A DNA stretch of 64,000 bases from assembly GCA_036925085.1 (NCBI GenBank), contig JAUPFP010000108.1, positions 248,001-312,000 on the forward strand. Direction: 5' to 3'. The notes beneath the pieces are model-generated. The model did not search any database and had not been told where the DNA came from. It was given only the letters and a program-made list of their open reading frames with translations. Origin of the DNA: Brachycybe producta (lineage: Eukaryota > Arthropoda > Diplopoda > Playtdesmida > Andrognathidae). Both the position numbers and the translations under genes were made by a program. Below are positions 12,398 through 24,877 of the stretch, piece by piece. How positions within the stretch are numbered: the first letter of the stretch is position 1; each line of letters starts with the position of its first letter.

Positions 12398-15300
12398 TTG
12401 AGTTTAATTGAAGTTAAAATTGAAGATGAATTTGAAGTTGAACTTGAAATTGAAGTTGAAGTTGAAGTTGAAGTTAAGTTGAAGTTCAAGTTAAGTTTGA
12501 ATATTGAAGTTGAAGTTGTAATTGAAGTTGAAATTGAAATTGAAATTCAAGTTAAAATTGAAATTAAAATTGAAGTTGAAATTGAAGTTGAAGTTGAAGT
12601 TGAAATTGAAGTTGAAATTGAAGTTGAAATTGAAGTTGAAATTGAAGTTGAAATTGGAGTTAAAATTGAAGTTGAAATTGAAGTTGAAATTGACATTGAA
12701 ATTGAAGTTGAAATTGAAGTTAAAATTGAAGTTGAATTTGAAGTTGTAGTTGAAGTTAAAATTGAAGTTGAATTTGAAGTTGAAGTTGAAGTTGAATTTG
12801 AAGTTGAACTTGAAAGTGAAGTTGAAGTTAAAGTTGAAGTTAAGTTGAAGTTCAAGTTAAGTTTGAATATTGAAGTTGAAGTTGTAATTGAAGTTGAAAT
12901 TGAAATTGAAATTCAAGTTAAAATTGAAATTAAAATTGAAGTTGAAATTGAAGTTGAAGTTGAAGTTGAAGTTGAAGTTGAATTTGAAGTTGAACTTGAA
13001 AGTGAAGTTGAAGTTGAAGTTGAAGTTAAGTTGAAGTTCAAGTTAAGTTTGAATATTGAAGTTCAAGTTGTAATTGAAGTTGAAATTGAAGTTAAAATTG
13101 AAGGTGAAATTGAAATTGAAATTGACATTGAAATTGAAATTGAAATTGAAATTGAAGTTGAAATTGAAGTTGAAATTGAAGTTGAAATTGAAGTTGAAAT
13201 TGAAGTTGAAATTGAAGTTGAAATTGAAGTTAAAATTGAAGTTGAAATTGAAGTTGAAATTGATGTTGAAATTGAAGTTGAAATTAAAATTGAAGTTAAG
13301 TTGAAGATGAATTTGAAGTTGAACTTGAAAGTGAAGTTGAAGTTAAAGTTGAAGTTAAGTTGAAGTTGAAGTTAAGTTTGAAATTGAAGTTTAAGTTGAA
13401 TTTGAAATTAAAATTGAAGTTGAAATTGAAGTTGAAATTGAAGTTGAAATTGAAGTTGAAATTGAAGTTGAAATTGAAGTTGAAATTGAAGTTGAAATTG
13501 AAGTTGGAATTGAAGTTGAAATTGAAGTTGAAATTAAAGTTGAAATTGAAGTTGAAATTGAAGTTGAAATTGAAGTTGAAATTGAAGTTGAAATTGAAGT
13601 TGAAATTGAAGTTGGAATTGAAGTTGAAATTGAAGTTGAAATTGAAGTTGAAATTGAAGTTGGAATTGAAGTTGAAATTGAAGTTAAAATTGAAATTAAA
13701 ATTGAATTTGAAATTGAAGTTGAAGTTGAAGTTGAAATTGAAGTTGAAATTGAAGTTGAAATTGAAGTTGAAATTGAAGTTGAAATTGAAGTTGAAATTG
13801 AAGTTGAAATTGAAGTTGAAATTGGAGTTGAAATTGAAGTTGAAATTGAAGTTGAAATTGAAGTTGTAATTGAAGTTGAAATTGAAGTTGAAATTGAAGT
13901 TAAAACTGAAGTTTAAGTTTAATTGAAGTTAAAGTTGAAGATGAATTTGAAGTTGAACTTGAAAGTGAAGTTGAAGTTGAAGTTGAAATTAAGTTGAAGT
14001 TGAAGTTAAGTTTGAAATTGAAGTTTAAGTTGAATTTGAAGTTAAAATTGAAGTTGAAATTGAAGTTGAAATTGAAGTTGAAATTGAAGTTGAAATTGAA
14101 GTTGAAATTGAAGTTGAAATTGAAGTTGAAATTGAAGTTGAAATTGAAGTTGGAATTGAAGTTGAAATTGAAGTTAAAATTAAAGTTGAAATTGAAGTTG
14201 AAATTGAAGTTGAAATTGAAGTTGAAATTGAAGTTGAAATTGAAGTTGAAATTGAAGTTGGAATTGAAGTTGAAATTGAAGTTGAAATTGAAGTTGAAAT
14301 TGGAGTTGAAATTGAAGTTGAAATTGAAGTTGAAATTGAAGTTGTAATTGAAGTTGAAATTGAAGTTGAAATTGAAGTTGAAATTGAAGTTGAAATTGAA
14401 GTTGAAATTGAAGTTGAAATTGAAGTTGAAATTGAAGTTGAAATTGAAGTTGAAATTGAAGTTGAAATTGAAGTTGAAATTGAAATTGAAATTGAAGTTG
14501 AATTTGAAGTTGAACTTGAAAGTGAAGTTGAAGTTGAAGTTGAATTTAAGTTGAAGTTCAAGTTAAGTTTGAATATTGAAGTTGAAGTTGTAATTGAAGT
14601 TGAAATTGAAGTTGAAATTGAAGTTAGAATTGAAGTTGAAATTGAAGTTGAAATTGAAGTTGAAATTGAAGTTGAAATTGAAGTTGAAATTGAAGTTGAA
14701 ATTGAAGTTGAAATTGAAGTTGAAATTGAAGTTGAAATTGAAATTGAAATTGAAGTTGAATTTGAAGTTGAACTTGAAAGTGAAGTTGAAGTTGAAGTTG
14801 AATTTAAGTTGAAGTTCAAGTTAAGTTTGAATATTGAAGTTGAAGTTGTAATTGAAGTTGAAATTGAAGTTCAAATTGAAATTAAAATTGAAGTTGAAAC
14901 TGAAGTTGAAATTGAAGTTAAAATTGAAGTTGAAATTGGAGTTGAAATTGAAGTTGAAATTGAAGTTAAAATTGAAGTTGAAATTGAAGTTGAAATTGAA
15001 GTTGAAATTGAAGTTAAAATTGAAGTTGAATTTGAAGTTGAAGTTGAAGTTGAATTTGAAGTTGAACTTGAAAGTGAAATTGAAGTTGAAGTTGAAGTTA
15101 AGTTGAAGTTCAAGTTAAAATTGAAATTGAAATTGAAGTTGAAATTGAATTTGAAGTTAAAATTGAAGTTGAAATTGAAGTTGAAATTGAAGTTGAAAGT
15201 GAAGTTGAAATTGAAGTTGAAATTGAAGTTAAAATTGAAGTTTAAGTTTAATTGAAGTTAAAGTTGAAGATGAATTTGAAGTTGAACTTGAAAGTGAAGT

Positions 15301-15801
15301 TGAAGTTGAAGTTAAGTTGAAGTTGAAGTTAAGTTTGAAATTGAAGTTTAAGTTGAATTTGAAATTAAAATTGAAGTTGAAATTGAAGTTGAAATTGAAG
15401 TTAAAATTGAAGTTGAAATTGAAGTTGAAATTGAAGTTGAAATTGAAGTTGAAATTGAAGTTGAAATTGAAGTTAAAATTGAAGTTTAAGTTTAATTGAA
15501 GTTAAAGTTGAAGATGAATTTGAAGTTGAACTTGAAAGTGAAGTTGAAGTTGAAGTTAAGTTGAAGTTGAAGTTAAGTTTGAAATTGAAGTTTAAGTTGA
15601 ATTTGAAATTAAAATTGAAGTTGAAATTGAAGTTGAAATTGAAGTTGAAATTGAAGTTGAAATTGAAGTTGAAATTGAAGTTGAAATTGAAGTTGAAATT
15701 GAAGTTGAAATTGAAGTTGAAATTGAAGTTGATATTGAAATTGAAATTGAAGTTGAAATTGAAGTTGAAAATGAAGATGGAATTGAAGTTGAAATTGAAT
15801 T
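12398..15801. repeat. Left-type higher-order repeat, shortened unit L3 (about 3.40 kb)
   Basis: This unit has only A (12398), B (13360), a spacer (13994) and H (14551), followed by the tail that precedes the next marker. Modules C to G are absent. Private variants shared with L4 but not L1 or L2 include GATATTGAAATTG in the tail and an extra GACATT 12-mer in A, so L3 and L4 are sister copies. Confidence 0.85.
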
Positions 15802-18800
15802 TTGAGTTTAATTGAAGTTAAAATTGAAGATGAATTTGAAGTTGAACTTGAAATTGAAGTTGAAGTTGAAGTTGAAGTTAAGTTGAAGTTCAAGTTAAGT
15901 TTGAATATTGAAGTTGAAGTTGTAATTGAAGTTGAAATTGAAATTGAAATTCAAGTTAAAATTGAAATTAAAATTGAAGTTGAAATTGAAGTTGAAGTTG
16001 AAGTTGAAATTGAAGTTGAAATTGAAGTTGAAATTGAAGTTGAAATTGAAGTTGAAATTGGAGTTAAAATTGAAGTTGAAATTGAAGTTGAAATTGACAT
16101 TGAAATTGAAGTTGAAATTGAAGTTAAAATTGAAGTTGAATTTGAAGTTGTAGTTGAAGTTAAAATTGAAGTTGAATTTGAAGTTGAAGTTGAAGTTGAA
16201 TTTGAAGTTGAACTTGAAAGTGAAGTTGAAGTTAAAGTTGAAGTTAAGTTGAAGTTCAAGTTAAGTTTGAATATTGAAGTTGAAGTTGTAATTGAAGTTG
16301 AAATTGAAATTGAAATTCAAGTTAAAATTGAAATTAAAATTGAAGTTGAAATTGAAGTTGAAGTTGAAGTTGAAGTTGAAGTTGAATTTGAAGTTGAACT
16401 TGAAAGTGAAGTTGAAGTTGAAGTTGAAGTTAAGTTGAAGTTCAAGTTAAGTTTGAATATTGAAGTTCAAGTTGTAATTGAAGTTGAAATTGAAGTTAAA
16501 ATTGAAGGTGAAATTGAAATTGAAATTGACATTGAAATTGAAATTGAAATTGAAGTTGAAATTGAAGTTGAAATTGAAGTTGAAATTGAAGTTGAAATTG
16601 AAGTTGAAATTGAAGTTGAAATTGAAGTTGAAATTGAAGTTGAAATTGAAGTTGAAATTGAAGTTGAAATTGAAGTTGAAATTGAAGTTGAAATTGAAGT
16701 TAAAATTGAAGTTGAAATTGAAGTTGAAATTGATGTTGAAATTGAAGTTGAAATTAAAATTGAAGTTAAGTTGAAGATGAATTTGAAGTTGAACTTGAAA
16801 GTGAAGTTGAAGTTAAAGTTGAAGTTAAGTTGAAGTTGAAGTTAAGTTTGAAATTGAAGTTTAAGTTGAATTTGAAATTAAAATTGAAGTTGAAATTGAA
16901 GTTGAAATTGAAGTTGAAATTGAAGTTGAAATTGAAGTTGAAATTGAAGTTGAAATTGAAGTTGAAATTGAAGTTGAAATTGAAGTTGGAATTGAAGTTG
17001 AAATTGAAGTTGAAATTAAAGTTGAAATTGAAGTTGAAATTGAAGTTGAAATTGAAGTTGAAATTGAAGTTGAAATTGAAGTTGAAATTGAAGTTGGAAT
17101 TGAAGTTGAAATTGAAGTTGAAATTGAAGTTGAAATTGAAGTTGGAATTGAAGTTGAAATTGAAGTTAAAATTGAAATTAAAATTGAATTTGAAATTGAA
17201 GTTGAAGTTGAAGTTGAAATTGAAGTTGAAATTGAAGTTGAAATTGAAGTTGAAATTGAAGTTGAAATTGAAGTTGAAATTGAAGTTGAAATTGAAGTTG
17301 AAATTGGAGTTGAAATTGAAGTTGAAATTGAAGTTGAAATTGAAGTTGTAATTGAAGTTGAAATTGAAGTTTAAATTGAAGTTAAAACTGAAGTTTAAGT
17401 TTAATTGAAGTTAAAGTTGAAGATGAATTTGAAGTTGAACTTGAAAGTGAAGTTGAAGTTGAAGTTGAAATTAAGTTGAAGTTGAAGTTAAGTTTGAAAT
17501 TGAAGTTTAAGTTGAATTTGAAGTTAAAATTGAAGTTGAAATTGAAGTTGAAATTGAAGTTGAAATTGAAGTTGAAATTGAAGTTGAAATTGAAGTTGAA
17601 ATTGAAGTTGAAATTGAAGTTGAAATTGAAGTTGGAATTGAAGTTGAAATTGAAGTTAAAATTAAAGTTGAAATTGAAGTTGAAATTGAAGTTGAAATTG
17701 AAGTTGAAATTGAAGTTGAAATTGAAGTTGAAATTGAAGTTGGAATTGAAGTTGAAATTGAAGTTGAAATTGAAGTTGAAATTGGAGTTGAAATTGAAGT
17801 TGAAATTGAAGTTGAAATTGAAGTTGTAATTGAAGTTGAAATTGAAGTTGAAATTGAAGTTGAAATTGAAGTTGAAATTGAAGTTGAAATTGAAGTTGAA
17901 ATTGAAGTTGAAATTGAAGTTGAAATTGAAGTTGAAATTGAAGTTGAAATTGAAGTTGAAATTGAAGTTGAAATTGAAGTTGAAATTGAAATTGAAATTG
18001 AAGTTGAATTTGAAGTTGAACTTGAAAGTGAAGTTGAAGTTGAAGTTGAATTTAAGTTGAAGTTCAAGTTAAGTTTGAATATTGAAGTTGAAGTTGTAAT
18101 TGAAGTTGAAATTGAAGTTGAAATTGAAGTTAGAATTGAAGTTGAAATTGAAGTTGAAATTGAAGTTGAAATTGAAGTTGAAATTGAAGTTGAAATTGAA
18201 GTTGAAATTGAAGTTGAAATTGAAGTTGAAATTGAAGTTGAAATTGAAATTGAAATTGAAGTTGAATTTGAAGTTGAACTTGAAAGTGAAGTTGAAGTTG
18301 AAGTTGAATTTAAGTTGAAGTTCAAGTTAAGTTTGAATATTGAAGTTGAAGTTGTAATTGAAGTTGAAATTGAAGTTCAAATTGAAATTAAAATTGAAGT
18401 TGAAACTGAAGTTGAAATTGAAGTTAAAATTGAAGTTGAAATTGGAGTTGAAATTGAAGTTGAAATTGAAGTTAAAATTGAAGTTGAAAATGAAGTTGAA
18501 ATTGAAGTTGAAATTGAAGTTAAAATTGAAGTTGAATTTGAAGTTGAAGTTGAAGTTGAATTTGAAGTTGAACTTGAAAGTGAAATTGAAGTTGAAGTTG
18601 AAGTTAAGTTGAAGTTCAAGTTAAAATTGAAATTGAAATTGAAGTTGAAATTGAATTTGAAGTTAAAATTGAAGTTGAAATTGAAGTTGAAATTGAAGTT
18701 GAAAGTGAAATTGAAATTGAAGTTGAAATTGAAGTTAAAATTGAAGTTTAAGTTTAATTGAAGTTAAAGTTGAAGATGAATTTGAAGTTGAACTTGAAAG

Positions 18801-19051
18801 TGAAGTTGAAGTTGAAGTTAAGTTGAAGTTGAAGTTAAGTTTGAAATTGAAGTTTAAGTTGAATTTGAAATTAAAATTGAAGTTGAAATTGAAGTTGAAA
18901 TTGAAGTTAAAATTGAAGTTGAAATTGAAGTTGAAATTGAAGTTGAAATTGAAGTTGAAATTGAAGTTGAAATTGAAGTTGAAATTGAAATTGAAATTGA
19001 AGTTGAAATTGAAGTTGAAAATGAAGATGGAATTGAAGTTGAAATTGAATT
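15802..19051. repeat. Left-type higher-order repeat, shortened unit L4 (about 3.25 kb)
   Basis: Same A (15802), B (16830), spacer (17476) and H (18057) order as L3, again without C to G. It differs by the number of 12-mers in A and by single variants, such as a TTTAAATTG near 17370 that interrupts the EVEI frame. L3 and L4 together form a local 3.3-kb tandem duplication inside the larger HOR. Confidence 0.85.
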
Positions 19052-22000
19052 TTGAGTTTAATTGAAGTTAAAATTGAAGATGAATTTGAAGTTGAACTTG
19101 AAAGTGAAGTTGAAGTTGAAGTTGAAGTTAAGTTGAAGTTCAAGTTAAGTTTGAATATTGAAGTTGAAGTTGTAATTGAAGTTGAAATTGAAATTGAAAT
19201 TCAAGTTAAAATTGAAATTAAAATTGAAGTTGAAATTGAAGTTGAAGTTGAAGTTGAAATTGAAGTTGAAATTGAAGTTGAAATTGAAGTTGAAATTGAA
19301 GTTGAAATTGGAGTTAAAATTGAAGTTGAAATTGAAGTTGAAATTGAAGTTGAATTTGAAGTTGTAGTTGAAGTTAAAATTGAAGTTGAATTTGAAGTTG
19401 AAGTTGAAGTTGAATTTGAAGTTGAACTTGAAAGTGAAGTTGAAGTTAAAGTTGAAGTTAAGTTGAAGTTCAAGTTAAGTTTGAATATTGAAGTTGAAGT
19501 TGTAATTGAAGTTGAAATTGAAATTGAAATTCAATTTAAAATTGAAATTAAAATTGAAGTTGAAATTGAAGTTGAAGTTGAAGTTGAAGTTGAAGTTGAA
19601 TTTGAAGTTGAACTTGAAAGTGAAGTTGAAGTTGAAGTTGAAGTTAAGTTGAAGTTCAAGTTAAGTTTGAATATTGAAGTTCAAGTTGTAATTGAAGTTG
19701 AAATTGAAGTTAAAATTGAAAGTGAAATTGAAGTTGAAATTGAAGTTGAAATTGAAGTTGAAATTGAAGTTGAAATTGAAGTTGAAATTGAAGTTGAAAT
19801 TGAAGTTGAAATTGAAGTTGAAATTGAAGTTGAAATTGAAGTTGAAATTGAAGTTGAAATTGAAGTTAAAATTGAAGTTGAAATTGAAGTTGAAATTGAT
19901 GTTGAAATTGAAGTTGAAATTAAAATTGAAGTTAAGTTGAAGATGAATTTGAAGTTGAACTTGAAAGTGAAGTTGAAGTTAAAGTTGAAGTTAAGTTGAA
20001 GTTGAAGTTAAGTTTGAAATTGAAGTTTAAGTTGAATTTGAAATTAAAATTGAAGTTGAAATTGAAGTTGAAATTGAAGTTGAAATTGAAGTTGAAATTG
20101 AAGTTGAAATTGAAGTTGGATTTGAAGTTGAAATTGAAGTTGAAATTAAAGTTGAAATTGAAGTTGAAATTGAAGTTGAAATTGAAGTTGAAATTGAAGT
20201 TGAAATTGAAGTTGAAATTGAAGTTGGAATTGAAGTTGAAATTGAAGTTGAAATTGAAGTTGAAATTGAAGTTGAAATTGAAGTTGGAATTGAAGTTGAA
20301 ATTGAAGTTGAAATTGAAGTTGAAATTGAAGTTGAAATTGAAGTTGAAATTGAAGTTGAAATTGAAGTTGAAATTGAAGTTGAAATTGAAGTTGAAATTG
20401 AAGTTAAGTTTGAATATTGAAGTTGAAGTTGTAATTGAAGTTGAAATTGAAATTGAAATTCAAGTTAAAATTGAAATTAAAATTGAATTTGAAATTGAAG
20501 TTGAAGTTGAAGTTGAAATTGAAGTTGAAATTGAAGTTGAAATTGAAGTTGAAATTGAAGTTGAAATTGAAGTTGAAATTGAAGTTGAAATTGGAGTTGA
20601 AATTGAAGTTGAAATTGAAGTTGAAATTGAAGTTGTAATTGAAGTTGAAATTGAAGTTGAAATTGAAGTTAAAACTGAAGTTTAAGTTTAATTGAAGTTA
20701 AAGTTGAAGATGAATTTGAAGTTGAACTTGAAAGTGAAGTTGAAGTTGAAGTTGAAATTAAGTTGAAGTTGAAGTTAAGTTTGAAATTGAAGTTTAAGTT
20801 GAATTTGAAGTTAAAATTGAAGTTGAAATTGAAGTTGAAATTGAAGTTGAAATTGAAGTTGAAATTGAAGTTGAAATTGAAGTTGAAATTGAAGTTGAAA
20901 TTGAAGTTGAAATTGAAGTTGAAATTGAAGTTGAAATTGAAGTTGAAATTGAAGTTGAAATTGAAGTTGAAATTGAAGTTGAAATTGAAGTTGAAATTGA
21001 AGTTGAAATTGAAGTTGAAATTGAAGTTGAAATTGAAGTTAAAATTGAAGTTGAAATTGAAGTTGAAATTGAAGTTGAAATTGAAGTTGAAATTGAAAGT
21101 GAAGTTGAAGTTGAAGTTGAAGTTAAGTTGAAGATGAATTTGAAGTTGAACTTGAAAGTGAAGTTGAAGTTGAAGTTGAAGTTAAGTTGAAGTTCAAGTT
21201 AAGTTTGAATATTGAAGTTGAAGTTGTAATTGAAGTTGAAATTGAAATTGAAATTCAAGTTAAAATTGAAATTAAAATTGAATTTGAAATTGAAGTTGAA
21301 GTTGAAGTTGAAATTGAAGTTGAAATTGAAGTTGAAATTGAAGTTGAAATTGAAGTTAAAACTGAAGTTAAAACTGAAGTTTAAGTTTAATTGAAGTTAA
21401 AGTTGAAGATGAATTTGAAATTGAAGTTGAAATTGAAGTTGAAATTGAAGTTGAAATTGAAGTTGAAATTGAAGTTGAAATTGAAGTTAAAATTGAAGTT
21501 AAAATTGAAGTTGAAATTGAAGTTGAAATTGAAGTTGAAATTGAAGTTGAAATTGAAGTTAAAAATGAAGTTGAAATTGAAGTTGAAATTGAAGTTGAAA
21601 TTGAAGTTAAAATTGAAGTTGAAATTGAAATTAAAACTGAAGTTGAAGTTGAATTGAAGTTAAGTTGAAGTTGAAGTTAAGTTTGAAATTGAAGTTGAAG
21701 TTTAAATTGAAGTTGAAATTGAAATTGAAATTCAAGTTAAAATTGAAGTTGAAATTGAAGTTAAAATTGAAGTTGAAATTGAAGTTGAAATTGAAGTTAA
21801 AATTGAAGTTGAAATTGAAGTTGAAATTGACATTGAAATTGAAGTTGAAATTGAAGTTGAAATTGAAGTTGAAATTGAAGTTGAAATTGAAGTTGAAGTT
21901 GAAGTTGAAATTGAAGTTGAAATTGAAGTTGAAATCGAAGTTGAAATTGAAGTTGAAATTGAAGTTGAAATTGAAGTTGCAATTGAAGTTGAAATTGAAG

Positions 22001-24451
22001 TTGAAATTAAAGTTGAAATTGAAGTTGAAATTGAAGTTGAAATTGAAGTTGAAATTGAAGTTGAAATTGAAGTTGAAATTGAAGTTGAAATTGAAGTTGA
22101 AATTGAAGTTGAAATTGAATTTGAAATTGAAGTTGAAATTGAAGTTGAAATTGAAGTTGAAATTGAAGTTGAAATTGAAGTTGAAATTGAAGTTGAAATT
22201 GAAGTTGAAAGTGAAGTTGAAATTGAAGATGAAATTGAAGTTGAAATTGAAGTTGAAATTGAAGTTGAAATTGAAGTTGAAATTGAAGTTGAAATTGAAG
22301 TTAAAATTGAAGTTGAAATTGAAGTTGATGTTGAAGTTGAATTTGAAATTGAACTTGAAAGTGAAGTTGAAGTTGAAGTTGAAGTTGAAGTTAAGTTGAA
22401 GATGAATTTGAAGTTGAACTTGAAAGTCAAGTTGAAGTTGAAGTTGAAATTAAGTTGAAGTTGAAGATAAGTTTGAAATTGAAGTTTAAGTTGAATTTGA
22501 AGTTAAAATTGAAGTTGAAATTGAAGTTGAAATTGAAGTTGAAATTGAAGTTGAAATTGAAGTTGAAATTGAAGTTGAAATTGAAGTAGAAATTGAAGTT
22601 GAAATTGAATTTGAAATTGAAGTTGAAATTGAAGTTGAAATTGAAGTTGAAATTGAAGTTGAAATTGAAGTTGAAATTGAAGTTGAAATTGAAGTTGAAA
22701 TTGAAGTTGAAATTAAATTTGAAATTGAAGTTGAAATTGAAATTGAAATTGAAGTTGAAATTGAAGTTGAAATTGAAGTTGAAATTGAAGTTGAAATTGA
22801 AGTTGAAATTGAAGTTGAACTTGAACATGAAGTTGAAGTTAAAGTTGAAGTTAAGTTGAAGTTAAGTTAAAGTTGAAGTTAAGTTTGAAATTGAAGTTTA
22901 AGTTGAATTTGAAGTTAAAATTGAAGTTGAAATTGAAGTTGAAATTGAAGTTGAAATTGAAGTTGAAATTAAAGTTGAAATTGAAGTTGAAATTGAAGTT
23001 GAAATTGAAGTTGAAATTGAATTTGAAGTTGAACTTGAAATTGAAGTTGAAATTGAAATTGAAATTGAAGTTGAAATTGAAGTTGAAATTGAAGTTGAAA
23101 TTGAAGTTGAAATTGAAGTTGAAATTGAAGTTGAAATTGAAGTTGAAATTGAAGTTGAAATTCAAGTTAAAATTGAAGTTAAAATTGAAGTTGAAATTGA
23201 AGTTGAAATTGAAGTTGAAATTGAAGTTGAACTTGAACATGAAGTTGAAGTTAAAGTTGAAGTTAAGTTGAAGTTAAAGTTGAAGTTAAGTTGAAGTTAA
23301 GTTGAAGTTAAGTTGAAGTTGAAGTTAAGTTTAAAATTGAAGTTTAAGTTGAATTTGAAGTTAAAATTGAAGTTGAAATTGAAGTTGAAATTGAAGTTGA
23401 AATTGAAGTTGAAATTGAAGTTTAACTTGAACATGAAGTTGAAGTTAAAGTTGAAGTTAAGTTGAAGTTAAGTTAAAGTTGAAGTTAAGTTTGAAATTGA
23501 AGTTTAAGTTGAATTTGAAGTTAAAATTGAAGTTGAAATTGAAGTTGAAATTGAAGTTGAAATTGAAGTTGAAATTGAAGTTGAAATTGAAGTTAAAATT
23601 GAAGTTGAAATTGAAGTTGAAATTGAAGTTGAAATTGAATTTGAAGTTGAAATTGAAGTTGAAATTGAAGTTGAAATTGAAGTTGAAATTGAAGTTGAAA
23701 TTGAAGTTGAAATTGAAGTTGAAATTGAAGTTGAAATTGAAGTTGAAATTGAAGTTGAAATTGAAGTTGAAATTGAAGTTGAAATTGAAGTTGAAATTGA
23801 AGTTGAAATTGAAGTTGAAATTGAAGTTGAAATTGAAGTTGAAATTGAAGTTGAAATTGAAGTTGAAATTGAAGTTAAAATTGAAGTTGAAATTGAAGTT
23901 GAAATTGAAGTTGAAATTGAAGTTGAAATTGAAGTTAAAAATGAATTTGAACTTGAACTTGAAAGTGAAGTTGAAGTTGAAGTTGAAGTTAAGTTGAAGA
24001 TGAATTTGAAGTTGAACTTGAAAGTGAAGTTGAAGTTGAAGTTGAAGTTAAGTTGAAGTTCAAGTTAAGTTTGAATATTGAAGTTGAAGTTGTAATTGAA
24101 GTTGAAATTGAAATTGAAATTGAAGTTGAAATTGAAGTTGAAATTGAAGTTGAAATTGAAGTTGAAATTGAAGTTGAAGTTGAAATTGAAGTTGAAATTG
24201 AAGTTGAAATCGAAGTTGAAATTGAAGTTGAAATTGAAGTTGAAATTGAAGTTGCAATTGAAGTTGAAATTGAAGTTGAAATTAAAGTTGAAATTGAAGT
24301 TGAAATTGAAGTTGAAACTGAAGTTGAAATTGAAATTGAAATTGAAGTTGAAATTGAAGTTGAAAGTGAAGTTGAAATTGAAGATGAAATTGAAGTTGAA
24401 ATTGAAGTTGAAATTGAAGTTGAAATTGAAGTTGAAATTGAAGTTGAAATT
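19052..24451. repeat. Left-type higher-order repeat, unit L5, part before the insertion
   Basis: Modules A 19052, B 19996, spacer 20763, C 21187, D 21391 and 21665, E about 22440, F 22873, G 23479, then a D-like module from 24053 that the retrotransposon breaks at 24451. The D module at 21665 is expanded by a run of 12-mers compared with the copies at 3091, 8652 and 11350. The rest of the broken module continues at 35925. Confidence 0.86.
24448..24451. repeat. Target site duplication, left copy (AATT)
   Basis: AATT lies immediately before the 5' LTR TGTAAC and is repeated directly after the 3' LTR GTTACA. The bases at the edges also allow a 5-bp reading (AAATT), if the LTR is taken to end in C. 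The terminal TG...CA and the 6-bp terminal inverted repeat favour 4 bp. AATT occurs once in every consensus 12-mer, so the duplication alone is weak evidence; exact restoration of the satellite module makes it convincing. Confidence 0.85.
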
Positions 24452-24455
24452 TGTA

Positions 24456-24815
24456 ACGAATTCACCGTTTGGAATTCGTCCGTTTTTGTAAACACCCTGT
24501 AATCAAGTTGTATCGATGAAAGGTTCTCACCTCATGCTTGGGGGTGGCCGGGAGGTCATTACGACGATGACTCCCTGCCCTCCAAGATGAGAAGAATAGC
24601 CCAAAAGTACTACATCGATGGTTAATAGGATAGATCCTAGAAGAACCATCGATGCAGAACTTTTGGACGTGAGAATCTTTACAAATTGTTAATAGGAGGA
24701 TGATCGTACATCCTTCTGTATTGTTATAATTTATACATCTTATAGATGTTTTCGTTTTCTTGTCAAGTGATAGTTCACTTCTAGGTCCGAGTGTGTCCAA
24801 GAGACTTGGACACAC
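24456..24815 (+). other. Chain of inverted repeats (hairpins) in U3
   Basis: Arms read directly: 24456-24479 (ACGAATTC/GAATTCGT, 8-nt loop); 24482-24493 (GTTT/AAAC); 24521-24532 (AGGT/ACCT, whose 4-nt loop holds the only LTR difference); 24531-24591 (imperfect, CTCAT-CTTGG outer arms); 24601-24666 (23-nt arms); 24697-24714 (AGGATG/CATCCT); 24735-24749 (ACATCT/AGATGT); 24765-24780 (AAGTGA/TCACTT); 24791-24815 (GTGTGTCCAAG/CTTGGACACAC, 3-nt loop). The same chain exists in the 3' LTR at +10625. In genomic RNA it lies near the 3' end, directly after the hairpins of the 3' UTR. Confidence 0.8.
24601..24666. repeat. 66-bp near-perfect inverted repeat in U3
   Basis: The arms 24601-24623 and 24644-24666 are reverse complements at 21 of 23 positions. 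The centre carries a second perfect palindrome, TAGGAT-AG-ATCCTA (24626-24639), so the whole can fold into one long hairpin or a DNA cruciform. The arms contain ATCGATGGTT. The identical copy in the 3' LTR is at 35226-35291. It could be an enhancer with paired factor sites or an RNA 3'-end structure; the sequence does not decide. Confidence 0.88.
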
Positions 24816-24861
24816 CTGGAGCCTTTGTTATCATAATCAGATGTTTGTATTGTATTTTGAG

Positions 24862-24869
24862 TATAAATA
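24862..24869 (+). promoter_or_regulatory. TATA box of the 5' LTR
   Basis: TATAAATA is the only strong TATA match in the LTR. It lies 122 bp before an AATAAA, as expected for U3 promoter and R polyadenylation signals. Transcription would start near 24887-24895. Confidence 0.7.
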
Positions 24870-24877
24870 CAAGAGGT

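Larger units (their letters stand above)
1..24451. repeat. Left block of the GAAGTTGAAATT satellite array
   Basis: The block is a continuous tandem array of a 12-bp unit, GAAGTTGAAATT, made of two diverged 6-bp halves (GAAGTT and GAAATT). Local variants include GAAGTTGAAGTT, GAAGTTAAAATT, GAAATTGAAATT, GAACTTGAAAGT and GAAGTTGGAATT. The + strand is almost free of C. Five of six reading frames lack stops for long stretches: EVEI and KLKL on +, NFNF, STSI and FQLQ on -. None looks like a gene, because modules with 11-bp steps change the frame repeatedly and no unique sequence is present. Rare variants are arranged in the same order over several kilobases, which defines the higher-order repeats listed separately. 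Function is unknown; pericentromeric, centromeric or other heterochromatic satellite are all possible. Confidence 0.97.

Noticed and set aside
1..24451. Long open frames in the array encoding (KL)n, (EVEI)n, (NF)n, (STSI)n and (FQLQ)n proteins
   Set aside because: They follow automatically from a stop-free 12-bp unit, appear in five frames at once and end wherever an 11-mer or variant shifts the phase. There are no exons, unique ends or conserved termini, so they are not annotated as genes.
1..24451. CRISPR array
   Set aside because: Unit length is 12 bp with no unique spacers; the context is a eukaryotic satellite.
1..24451. Heat-shock elements, suggested by regular GAA spacing
   Set aside because: Heat-shock elements need alternating inverted nGAAn and nTTCn at 5-bp steps; here all GAA are in one orientation at 6-bp steps.
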